In this document: positions 25,531 through 34,200 of the stretch, piece after piece | Layout: each line of letters opens with the position of its first letter | Position numbering within the stretch: the first letter of the stretch is position 1 | Assembly: GCA_020633515.1 (NCBI GenBank) | Contig: JACKDM010000002.1 | Span: forward strand, 62,001-126,000 | Reading direction: 5' to 3' | Source of the DNA: Myxococcales bacterium | GTDB lineage: Bacteria > Myxococcota > Bradymonadia > UBA7976 > UBA1532 | Length of the DNA: 64,000 nucleotides | Notes under the pieces: generated by a model | Seen by the model: the letters and a program-made list of their open reading frames with translations, nothing else | Databases searched by the model: none | Told to the model about the DNA's origin: nothing | Made by a program: the position numbers and the translations under genes

Positions 25531-27585
25531 GTGCCCGCCGTCATCGGCTTCGACGCCGGCCTCGGCGTCGACGGCCCCGGCTGGACCTGGCCCGGCTCGC
25601 TCTCCCCCGACGTGCTGCTGCTCTGCCACCTCTCCAACGTCGGCGAGCGCGGCGTCTGGCGCTACCCCGTGCGCGATGGCATCCCCGGCGGCTGTGGCAT
25701 CGACCCCGAGCCGCCGCCCGGCCCCGGGCGCTGCGCCGATGGCAACCACCTCCCCGGCGATGGCTGCTCGCCCGACTGCTGGGTCGAGCCCGACGCCGAC
25801 GGCGACGCGCGCTACGAGGCGCCGTATCCGGGCGCGCTCGATCCGCGGGGGGCCTACGATGACTGCGTCGACCCCGAGGAGCCGCTGTGCAACGATGACA
25901 TCGACGGCGATGGCTTCTCGTCGGTGCATGACAACTGCGTCGATGTCTTCAACCCCGACCAGCACGACTACGACGGGAACCGGCGCGGGGACGCCTGTGA
26001 CTTCGACAACGACAGCGACGGGCTCGACGATCCGGTCGTGCCCGACGATCCGCGCAGCTTCCCCGACAACTGCCCGTTCCTCTACAACCCGGGGACGCGG
26101 GCGCTGCCGGGGGATCCGCTGTTCTTCACCCGTCAGCTCGACACCGATCGTGATGGCTTGGGGGACGCCTGTGATCCCGACGACGATGACGACGGGGTGA
26201 GCGACTGCGGCGCGGATGGGATCTGCCACTGGTCGGACAACGGCTACAACGACGACCGGGACATCGCGACCGATGAGGCCGATGAGTGCGAAGAGGACTG
26301 GCAGCGGTGCAGCACCGGCGAGCGGGATCTCTACGACAACGACGGTGATGGCTGGGTCGACGAGGCGAACGAGCGGGCGCTGCCGCGGGTGGAGTATCCG
26401 GGGCCGGATGAGGGCGAAGACAACTGCCGGGCGGTGTACAACCCGGGGCAGGGGGACATCGACGGGGATGGCATCGGCGACGCCTGCGACGATGACACCG
26501 ACGGCGATGGCGTCGAGGACTGCGTCGGCGGGCATTGCGGGCCGGCGGCGGACTTTCGGGACAACGACGCCGACGGGCGGGTCGACGAGCGGGGGGAGTG
26601 CGCGCTGGGATGTGATCCGCTCGCGAACCGGAGCGACGACGACCTCGATGGCTACGTCGACGAGGACCAGGAGGCGCCGGTCGAGGGCTGGCCGCCGGCG
26701 CCGCGGGATGTCTGCCCGGGGGTGGCCGATCCCGAGCAGCGCGATGGCGACGGCGACGGGGTGGGGGATCTGTGCGCCGACGACGACGGCGACGGCGTGG
26801 TGGGGCACCGCGACAACTGCATCGCGGTGGCGAACCCGGAGCAGGTGGATCTCGACGGCGATGGCTTCGGGGATGCCTGCGACGGCGACGACGACGGCGA
26901 TGGCACGCCCGACGCGGATGATCGCTGCCCGCGGCTGGCCGATGATCAGGCGGATCTGGACGGGGACGGGGTGGGGGACGCGTGTGATCCGGACGATGAC
27001 GGGGATGGGATCCCCGATGGGGCGGATGTCTGCCCGCGGCTCTACGACCCCGATCAGGCCGATCTCGACGGGGACGGGGTGGGGGATCGGTGTGATCCCG
27101 ATGACGATGACGATGGCACGCCGGATGAGGCTGATCGCTGCCCGACGGTGGCGGACGATCAGCGTGACCTCGACGGGGACGGGGCGGGGGACGCCTGCGA
27201 TGACGACGACGACGGGGACGGCACGCCCGATGAGATCGATCGCTGCCCCGCCGTGATGGACGATCAAGCCGATCTCGACGGCGATGGCATCGGGGACGCG
27301 TGCGACGACGTCGACGACCGGCCGTTCGAGGCGCGCACGCCGGCGGAGCAGTGCGCGATCCTGATCGAGCGGCGGGCGACGACGGCGGAGCGGATCGGGG
27401 TGTGCCCGGCGCCGCGGCGCACGGTGGGCTGCGCGGCGGCCCCGGCGGGTGGGGGGGCCGCGGGGTGGTGGCTGCTCGTCGGCTGGGCCGCGCGGCGGCG
27501 GCGGCGGGTGCGGCGGGGCGCGAGTGGCGGTCGGAGCGGCGGGAAGAACGCGCAAACGGTTGAAACACGATCGGAGGAGGGTTAA
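25531..27585 (+). CDS. TSP3-repeat surface protein with MYXO-CTERM-like anchor (main fragment)
   Basis: The 684-residue open frame continues the previous entry. After the end of the nidogen-like domain and a short DUF4215-like segment (DGNHLPGDGCSPDCW) come about fourteen thrombospondin type 3 repeats (DLDGDGVGDACDPDDDGDG pattern, NCP/RCP pairs), expected to bind many calcium ions. Near the end TVGCAAAP is followed by a hydrophobic segment (AAGWWLLVGWAA) and RRRRR: the GC-membrane-Arg layout of MYXO-CTERM sorting signals, processed by a myxobacterial rhombosortase-like system. An extra ~20-residue tail after the Arg cluster is unusual. The true 5' end is at 24965. Confidence 0.85.
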   Translation: MPAVIGFDAGLGVDGPGWTWPGSLSPDVLLLCHLSNVGERGVWRYPVRDGIPGGCGIDPEPPPGPGRCADGNHLPGDGCSPDCWVEPDADGDARYEAPYPGALDPRGAYDDCVDPEEPLCNDDIDGDGFSSVHDNCVDVFNPDQHDYDGNRRGDACDFDNDSDGLDDPVVPDDPRSFPDNCPFLYNPGTRALPGDPLFFTRQLDTDRDGLGDACDPDDDDDGVSDCGADGICHWSDNGYNDDRDIATDEADECEEDWQRCSTGERDLYDNDGDGWVDEANERALPRVEYPGPDEGEDNCRAVYNPGQGDIDGDGIGDACDDDTDGDGVEDCVGGHCGPAADFRDNDADGRVDERGECALGCDPLANRSDDDLDGYVDEDQEAPVEGWPPAPRDVCPGVADPEQRDGDGDGVGDLCADDDGDGVVGHRDNCIAVANPEQVDLDGDGFGDACDGDDDGDGTPDADDRCPRLADDQADLDGDGVGDACDPDDDGDGIPDGADVCPRLYDPDQADLDGDGVGDRCDPDDDDDGTPDEADRCPTVADDQRDLDGDGAGDACDDDDDGDGTPDEIDRCPAVMDDQADLDGDGIGDACDDVDDRPFEARTPAEQCAILIERRATTAERIGVCPAPRRTVGCAAAPAGGGAAGWWLLVGWAARRRRRVRRGASGGRSGGKNAQTVETRSEEG

Positions 27586-27660
27586 TCGTAACCCGCGAAC
27601 CCCGAGCATGGCGCTCGGTCGGGCGGTGAGCGCCCGCACGAAACGATGAAGGAGCCGAGA

Positions 27661-27906
27661 ATGAAGCAGGTGATGGCCCTCGCGGCGACGATGATGATGC
27701 TGGTCGGGTGCGGTGGCAGCGAGCCGAAGGCCGAGGCCCCGGTGGTCGACAACGGGCCGCCGGCGTGGACCTGCGAGTTCAGCAACGGGCAGACCCCGAC
27801 CGTGCGCACCGAGAAGCGCCGGGACGCGATGCAGCTCTGCAAGGACTACGCGGCGCAGAACAACATGGAGGACTCGACCCTCATCCGCGTCGAGCCCGCC
27901 AAGTAA
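27661..27906 (+). CDS. small lipoprotein
   Basis: The 81-residue product has a lipoprotein signal (MKQVMALAATMMMLVGC) with lipobox LVGC and a mature part of about 64 residues containing two cysteines (WTCEFS, MQLCKDY) likely to form one disulphide. No family recognised. Ribosome site AAGGAGCCGAG lies at proper distance. It follows the TSP3 gene by 75 bp and is followed by a strong hairpin, so it is the last gene of the unit or monocistronic. Confidence 0.8.
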   Translation: MKQVMALAATMMMLVGCGGSEPKAEAPVVDNGPPAWTCEFSNGQTPTVRTEKRRDAMQLCKDYAAQNNMEDSTLIRVEPAK

Positions 27907-27921
27907 GGCGAACTTCCCGAT

Positions 27922-27948
27922 GGCCGGCGGCTCTCTGAGCCGGCCGGC
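27922..27948 (+). terminator. strong GC hairpin after the small lipoprotein gene
   Basis: GCCGGCGGCTC and GAGCCGGCCGGC pair around a TCT loop, 16 bases after the stop. There is no T-tract, which is common for hairpin terminators in very GC-rich genomes. Confidence 0.55.
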
Positions 27949-28041
27949 GCGTCCCACCCGGCGCGAGCGATGCCGGCCTCTTTGGCAGTAACATCGCTCG
28001 TGCCATCCCATCGCTGGTATCGCTGGCTAAGGCATCGTCAA

Positions 28042-28196
28042 GAAATAAGTCGGCCATTCGGACGCGGTCTCGCCAGCCGAGGGCGGCTTACGTCCTCGCC
28101 CACTCCTCGCCATACCCCAGGTATGGCTGCGTCGTGGCCTGCGGGCGCGCTCGCCCTCGGCCGGCGATCCCACGCCCTCTGTGACCGACTTATTTC
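28042..28196. repeat. 155-bp fold-back element with terminal inverted repeats
   Basis: GAAATAAGTCGGCC at the left end is matched by GACCGACTTATTTC at the right. Inside, GCCGAGGGCG (from about 28076) faces CGCCCTCGGC (about 28152), and the centre is the hairpin CCATACC-CC-AGGTATGG. The ends are AT-richer than anything around. It resembles a non-autonomous (MITE-like) element or a large structured RNA/DNA hairpin; no obvious target duplication. Confidence 0.65.
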
Positions 28197-28212
28197 CTTC
28201 CGGTGCCTAACT

Positions 28213-28330
28213 CTCATCGCAGGCGTTGCTCGCGATCTCTCACCGCAGGCATTGCTCACGACCTCCGATCGACAGGGTGGCTCGCCACCTCTCGTCGATG
28301 GTGTTGCTCGCGACCTCTCATCGATGGCAT
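28213..28330. repeat. 26-bp tandem repeat, about 4.5 copies
   Basis: Units of exactly 26 bases start at 28213, 28239, 28265 and 28291, each with a TCG-x-AGGCGTTGCTCGCGA-like core. They lie downstream of the convergent barrel-fusion gene in the rest of the 467-bp gap; no gene is seen there. Confidence 0.7.
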
Positions 28331-28373
28331 CAGGCCGCGTGTTTTGCGGCGATGGCATCGATCCCACCGCGTT

Positions 28374-31292
28374 TCAGAACCAGCTCCCGAGGAAGAAGTA
28401 CATCTGGCCTTCGCCGGCGTCGTCGAGGCCCTGGGCGTAGCCGAAGCGGAGGCTGAAGCCTTGTTTCCAGCCGACGGTGGCTTCGGTGACGAGCTCGGCG
28501 CCGATGGAGCGGAGGAAGGCGTCGGGCTCCCAGCTCAGGGGTTCGGTGCTGGCTTGGGCGAAGTCGGTGTAGAGGGCGAGCTTCATGCGTTGCAGGAAGA
28601 CGGGGAGGGTGGCGAGGCCGCGGTAGACGTCGAAGAGGGGGAGGCGGTACTCGAGCTTGGCGAGCAGGTAGCGGTCGCCGCGGGCGGTGCTGGTGGGGTA
28701 GCCGCGGAGGTAGGAGGTGCCATAGGCGATGCGGTCGAGGGCGTCGAGGAACCAGCTGCGTTCGGGGGGGGCGGAGAGGGCGTAGAAGGCGCTGCGGCCG
28801 CGGTCGCCGCGGCCGAAGGCGCCGTTGAGCTTGAGCGCGAGGACGTGGCGGGCCCAGAGGGGGATGTATTCTTGATAGCCGCCGAAGACTTCGGCGGTGG
28901 TGAAGTCACTGGCGAGGATGGGATGGCGGAGGCGGACGGTGAGGCTGGCGGTGCGGCCTTGTTCGAGGGAGATGGCGTCGTAATGGAGGCTGTCGAGGTT
29001 GCTGTAGCCGACGCCGAATGAGAGGGAGCCGTCGCGGGTGGCGCGGGCGGTGTAGCGGGGGCCGGGGTCGAGGGGGTCGTAGCGGCGGTCGGCGTTCTCG
29101 GCGGGGGCGCGGTGGCTGAGGCCGTAGCGGGCGCTGAAGCTGGCGCCGTGGCCCTGGCTGCTGAGGGGGAAGCTGACGCCGGCGCTGCCGCTGGTGATGC
29201 GTTCGCGGTAGTCGCCGTAGAGGTTGTCGAAGGGGCGGGCCTGGGTCTGGTGGCCGAGGCTGAGGCCGAGGGTGGCGACGCGGCGGCGCCAGGCGTAGTC
29301 GAGCGCGAGCGCGAGGTTGTCGGTCTCGGGGGTGGTCTGCACGACGGCGACGTAGGCGTGGTGGCCGAGGGGGTCGTTGCCGCTGAGCTCGAGGCCGAGG
29401 GTGGTGGCGCTCTCGGTGGCGGTGGAGAAGCTGAAGGTGGGGGACCAGCCGACGGGCCACAGCGTCTCGTGGGGGGCGTAGGGGCGCGGGGCGAGGGGGA
29501 GCGGGGCGGCGGAGGCGTCGGGGCGGGGGGGGATGGCCGGGTCGATGGCTTCGGGGAGGGGGAGGAGGTTGGCTTCGTCGAAGGGGAGGGTGGCGATGTC
29601 ATAACCTTCGGTGCCGATGAGCTGCACGGCGAGGGTGCGGCCGTCGGGGGCGAGCGCGGGGCTCAGCGCGCCGGTGATGACGCGGCTGGCGCGATGGGTG
29701 GGGCCGTCGGGCCAGCGGTGGGCGTAGATGTCCCAGACGCCGGTGCGATCGCTGGCATAGAGGAGCCAGCGGCCGTCGAGGGAGAAGGAGGGGTGGAGCT
29801 CGAGCGCGGGGTCGGCGGTGGGGCCGAGGGTGCGGATGGCGCCGGTGGCGACGTCGACGGCGATGAGGCTGCGGCCGTGGGCGCGGCTGACGCGGGTGGT
29901 GATGACTTCGCGGCCGTCGGGGGAGACGCGGGGGAAGCCGACTTGATCGAGTTCGCCGGGGTCGTGGAGCACGGTGATGGCGCCGTCGGCGAAGTCGACG
30001 CGGACGAGGCGGGTGCGGCCGGCGATGATCTGGACGGCGGCGGCCCAGCGGCCGTCGGGGCTGCAGCCGGGTTCGCGGACGCGGGCGCCGTGGGTGAGGC
30101 GGCGTTCGGTGCCGGTGGTGAAGTCGTAGTGGTAGAGGTCGTAGCGGCTGTAGGCGCCGCGCCAGGTGTCGCCGCGGTCGTAGACGAGCGCGGCGCCGCC
30201 GCGGCAGACGTGGAAGTTGGGGACGTTGTCGGGTTGCATGACGACGCGGGGCTCGGCGTTGGGGGGGCCGCGGAGGAGGGCGGGGCTGCGGGCGTAGATG
30301 CCGAACTCGCGGTCGCCGCCGTCGACGCTCCAGAGCTCGCCGTCGGGGAGGTAGACGAGGTTGGCGCGGTGGCGGCCGCCGAGGGTGACGGGGTGGAGGT
30401 CGCTGGTGCCTTGGGCGCGGAGCGCTTCGGCTTCGGCGCGGGCGGTGGCGGTGAGCTCGGCCTGCCAGCGGGCGACGGCTTCGGTCATGGTGTGGCCGCT
30501 GGCTTCGACCATGGCGCGGTTGAGGCCGAAGGGGATGAGGTCGTCGGCGATGGCGTCGTGGAGTCGGGCGGGGACGTCGCGGCCGTAGGTGCGGGCGATC
30601 CAGTCGAAGAGGTGGCCGCCGTACATGTACCAGACGTTGGCGCCGGGCCAGGTGAGCGGGTAGTGGGTCATGGCATCGATGGGATGGAGGCGTTCGGCGA
30701 GGGCCTGGGCGCGGAGGATGCCGCGGAAGGTGGCGGAGCGGACGCGGCCGCGGCCGCTGGTGACGGATTCGCCCCAGACGGCGCCGCCTTCGAGCACGAA
30801 GGAGGGGAGCGCCTGGTTGGGTGCCATGACGCGGCCGAGGATGGCGTTGAAGAGCCAGGGGAGGCCGCGGATGCGGTCGAGCTGGACGATGTGGACGTAC
30901 TCGTGGATGACGAGGAGGCGGAGCCACGAGTCATAGTCGTTGAGGTTGCCTTCGAGGGAGGGCGGGGCGGCGAGGAAGGTCATTCGGGGGTAGGGGAGCG
31001 CGGTGGCGGATCCGTTGGCGGAGTCGCCGTAGTCGATGACGGAGACCTCGACGCGGACGGCGGGGGTGTAGCCGTAGAGCTCGCCGATGACGTCGTGGGC
31101 TTCTTCGCAGAGGCGGGCGGCGCGGTGGGCGACGGCTTCGAGGCCGCGGGGGTAGTGCACGCGGAAGTGGCGGGTCTCGACGGTGAGCCATTCGAGGTCG
31201 CCGTCGCCGGCGTGGGCGCGGGGGGCGAGCAGCGTGAGCAGCGTGAGGAGGGTGAGGGTGAGGGCTGCGAGGAGCCGGGTGGGGGTGGTCAC
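28374..31292 (-). CDS. surface protein: peptidase MA-like domain, TolB-type propeller, Omp85-like barrel
   Basis: The 972-residue protein has a signal peptide (Leu/Thr-rich, ending APRAHAG). Residues about 35-300 form a gluzincin peptidase domain with VIHEYVHIVQLDR (HExxH, about 127-131) and downstream SFVLEGGAVWGES (third ligand Glu). Residues about 310-600 carry WD40-like/TolB propeller blades (SPDGREVITTRVS, SFSLDGRWLLYASDRTGVWD, APDGRTLAVQL). Residues about 640-972 look like the bacterial surface antigen/BamA barrel (LRGYPTSTARGDRYLLAKLEYRLPLF is typical) and end in F. So it is probably an outer-membrane barrel displaying a peptidase and propeller in the periplasm. GTG start at 31292 overlaps the stop of the giant TPR gene (GTGA). 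Confidence 0.85.
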   Translation of the reverse strand: MTTPTRLLAALTLTLLTLLTLLAPRAHAGDGDLEWLTVETRHFRVHYPRGLEAVAHRAARLCEEAHDVIGELYGYTPAVRVEVSVIDYGDSANGSATALPYPRMTFLAAPPSLEGNLNDYDSWLRLLVIHEYVHIVQLDRIRGLPWLFNAILGRVMAPNQALPSFVLEGGAVWGESVTSGRGRVRSATFRGILRAQALAERLHPIDAMTHYPLTWPGANVWYMYGGHLFDWIARTYGRDVPARLHDAIADDLIPFGLNRAMVEASGHTMTEAVARWQAELTATARAEAEALRAQGTSDLHPVTLGGRHRANLVYLPDGELWSVDGGDREFGIYARSPALLRGPPNAEPRVVMQPDNVPNFHVCRGGAALVYDRGDTWRGAYSRYDLYHYDFTTGTERRLTHGARVREPGCSPDGRWAAAVQIIAGRTRLVRVDFADGAITVLHDPGELDQVGFPRVSPDGREVITTRVSRAHGRSLIAVDVATGAIRTLGPTADPALELHPSFSLDGRWLLYASDRTGVWDIYAHRWPDGPTHRASRVITGALSPALAPDGRTLAVQLIGTEGYDIATLPFDEANLLPLPEAIDPAIPPRPDASAAPLPLAPRPYAPHETLWPVGWSPTFSFSTATESATTLGLELSGNDPLGHHAYVAVVQTTPETDNLALALDYAWRRRVATLGLSLGHQTQARPFDNLYGDYRERITSGSAGVSFPLSSQGHGASFSARYGLSHRAPAENADRRYDPLDPGPRYTARATRDGSLSFGVGYSNLDSLHYDAISLEQGRTASLTVRLRHPILASDFTTAEVFGGYQEYIPLWARHVLALKLNGAFGRGDRGRSAFYALSAPPERSWFLDALDRIAYGTSYLRGYPTSTARGDRYLLAKLEYRLPLFDVYRGLATLPVFLQRMKLALYTDFAQASTEPLSWEPDAFLRSIGAELVTEATVGWKQGFSLRFGYAQGLDDAGEGQMYFFLGSWF

Positions 31293-34200
31293 CGTTCGGG
31301 CTCGCCGGGGGTGGAGCCGCCGTGGCTGGGGTCGATCTCGTCGAGGGTGATCTCGGCGATGCCGTCGGCTTCGGGGTGGTCGGCGGGGGTGGGGGGTTCG
31401 CGTTCGGCGGTGCGGGCGTCGAGGTCGTCGAGGTCGATGGCGTCGGCGTCGAGGTCGAGGGCGTCGGCGTCGAGGTCGATGGAGGCGGCGTCGAGGTCGA
31501 TGGCGTCGGCGTCGGGGTCGAGGGCGTCGGCGTCGGGGTCGTTGACGCGGGGGGGTGGGCGCGGGGGTCGAGGGCGTCGGGGTCGATGGCTGCGGGGTCG
31601 ATGGCTGCGGGGTCGGGTCGATGGCGGTGATGGCTGCGGGTCGATGGCGGGGCGATGGCTTGGGGGTCGATGGCTGCGGGGCCGGGGCGGTGGAGGCGCG
31701 GGTCGTCGAGGAGGTCGATGGGCAGGGGTTCGGCGGCGGAGGCGCCGGTGACGTCGTCGTCGTCGAGGCCGTCGATGGGGTCGAGGTCGGGGGCGAGGTC
31801 GAGGTCGATGGCGAGGGGGTCGAGCGCGAGCTCGGCGGTGAAGGGGGCGAAGGGGCGGCGGGATGATGCCTTCGGTGCCTTCGGGGAGGCGTCGGGAGCG
31901 GGGGCGGTGATGGCTGCGGGGGGGGCGATGGCTGCGGGGGCGCTGGCTTCGGATGGCTCGCTGGTTTCGGGGTCGGCGCTGACGGCGGGGAGTTCGCTGG
32001 CTTCGGGGGATACGCTGGCTTCGGGCGCTCCGGTGGCTTCGGATGGCTCGCTGGCTTCGGATGACTCGCTGGTTTCGGGCGCTCCGGCGGCTTCGGATGG
32101 CTCGCTGGCTTCGGATGACTCGCTGGCTTCGCGTGGGATGGCTGCGGGTGCCTGATCCTCGGGCTGATTCGATGGCTTCGATGCCAGCGATGGGGGCGGG
32201 GACTTCGACCGTCGCCGGCGCGCCGGGATGGAGCGTCGGATCGGCGGGGAGCGCGGCGATGGCGGTGTGGAGTTCGTCGTCGTCGATGGGTTCCGCGGCG
32301 TCGATGGGTCCGGGGCCGTCGATGGCGTCGGCGAAGGCGGGTTGGGCGCCGGTGGGGTCGCCGTCGTCGGGCAGGTCGAGCGCGTCGGCAGGTCGAGCGC
32401 GGGGCGCGGGTCTCGGCGGCGGAGCCGGCGATGCTGCGGGCGCGGCGCGGGGGGCGGAGACGAGGGCGTCGAGGGCGTCGTCGCCGCTGTCGTCCCAGGC
32501 GTCGGGGTCGTAGGGGCGGCGGCGGGCCGATGAGCCGGCGACGAGCTGGACGCGGGTCTCGGCGGGGTGGGGATGGGGTGGTCGCCGGGTTCGAGCACGG
32601 GTTCGGGGACGCCGATCTCGGCGGTGCCGGCGTCGTCGTCGGGTCGGGCGCGGCGGCGGTGAGGGCGGGGGGCGATGAGGACGCTGCTGCGGGCGGCGGG
32701 GGCGTGGCGGGGTGCCGGCGGCGACAGGGATGGCGAGCGGGCGCGGCGGGCTCGGTGGGGGCGTCGGCGCGGGCGGGTCGGCGTGGGGCCGGCGGCGAGG
32801 TCGGCGAGTGGTGGAGGGCGGTGCGGTCGTGGGCGGCGAGGTCGGCGGGGCCGGCGGCGGGCGGCGGGCGGGTCGGCGAGCGGGTCGGCGAGCGGGTCGG
32901 CGAGCGCGGCCGGGTCGAGGGCGTCGGGGTCGGCGATGAGGCTCTCGGGTTCGTCGAGCGGGTCTTCGGGCGGGAGGCGCTGCGCTTCGAGGGTGTCGAG
33001 GGCGTCGAGGAGCGCGAAGAAGGCGTCGTCGAAGGCGAAGTGGTGGAGCTCGGCGAGCGGGGGGGCGGCCTTGAGGAGGGTGCGGAGCGCGCGGGGGGCG
33101 CCGAGGCGGTGGTCGGCGAGGGCGGGGTCTTCGGCGTGCAGCCAGCGGAGCGCGGCGGCGAGGTCGCCGCTCATCCAGAGGGCGACGCGGTCGGCGGTGC
33201 GGCGGGTGGCGGCGGTCCAGGCGTCGAGGGCGCGGGGGCCGCCGTCGACGACGGGGGGGGCGAGGCGGGTGAGGGCTTCGAATTGGCGGGGGTCGAGGTG
33301 TTCGTTGAGCCATTCGGCCCAGGCGGCGACGGCTTCGAGGGGGGCGGCGATGGCGGCGGCGTAGGGGGCGGCGTGGTCGGGGTGGGCGAGCGCGACGGCG
33401 CCGGCGAGGAGGGCGCGGGTCTCGCCTGGGGGGATGAGGCCGGCGTGGGGGGCGGCGGCGCGGGTGAGGTCGAGGGCGCGGGCGAGCGCGAAGCGGCGGG
33501 TGGTGTCGTCGGCGGCGAGGAGGGGGCGGCCGATGAGGAGCGGGGGGGGCGCGCGCGCTGCGGGTGCGGGGGCCGTCGTGGGCGGGGTCGACGCGGAAGC
33601 GGCGGTCGGGGAGGCCGAGGTCGCGGGCGAGGGTGCGGGCGAGGCGGTCGAGCGCGGGGGCTTCGTGGGCGGCGCGGTGGCCGCGGGGGGCGGCGCGGAG
33701 GTGGGCGTCGAGGTGGGGGGTGGCCCAGCCGTGGAGCGCGGCGAGGAGGTGGGCGACGGGGTTGCGGGCGGTGTCTTCGGCGAGGTGCTGCTTGCGGAGC
33801 GCGCCGGGGAGCGGGGGGGCGCCGTCGGGGTGGAGGGGGGTGGCGGTGTCCTGTTCGCGGAGGAGGACGAGGAGGCCTTCGGGGAGCGCGGCGTGGCGGG
33901 GGCGGTCGGCGGCGCGGAGGAGGGCGGCGAGCTGGCGGAGCGCCTCGGGCATGGCGGGGCGGAGGCGGAGGTCGACCCGGGTGTGGTGGAGCGCGGGGGC
34001 GAGGGCTTCGGGGTCGCCTTGGAGGGCGCGGGCGGCGTGGAGGCGGGCGAGGGTGTCGTGGCCGGGGCGGTAGTCGGGGGCGAGCGCGACGAGCTCTTCG
34101 GCGATGGCTTGCGCCGCGGCGTCTTCGGCGCGGGCGGCGTGCCAGTCGAGCAGGCCGGAGAGCAGGGTGAGGCGGGCGCGGCCGGTGAGGGCGGCGAGGG

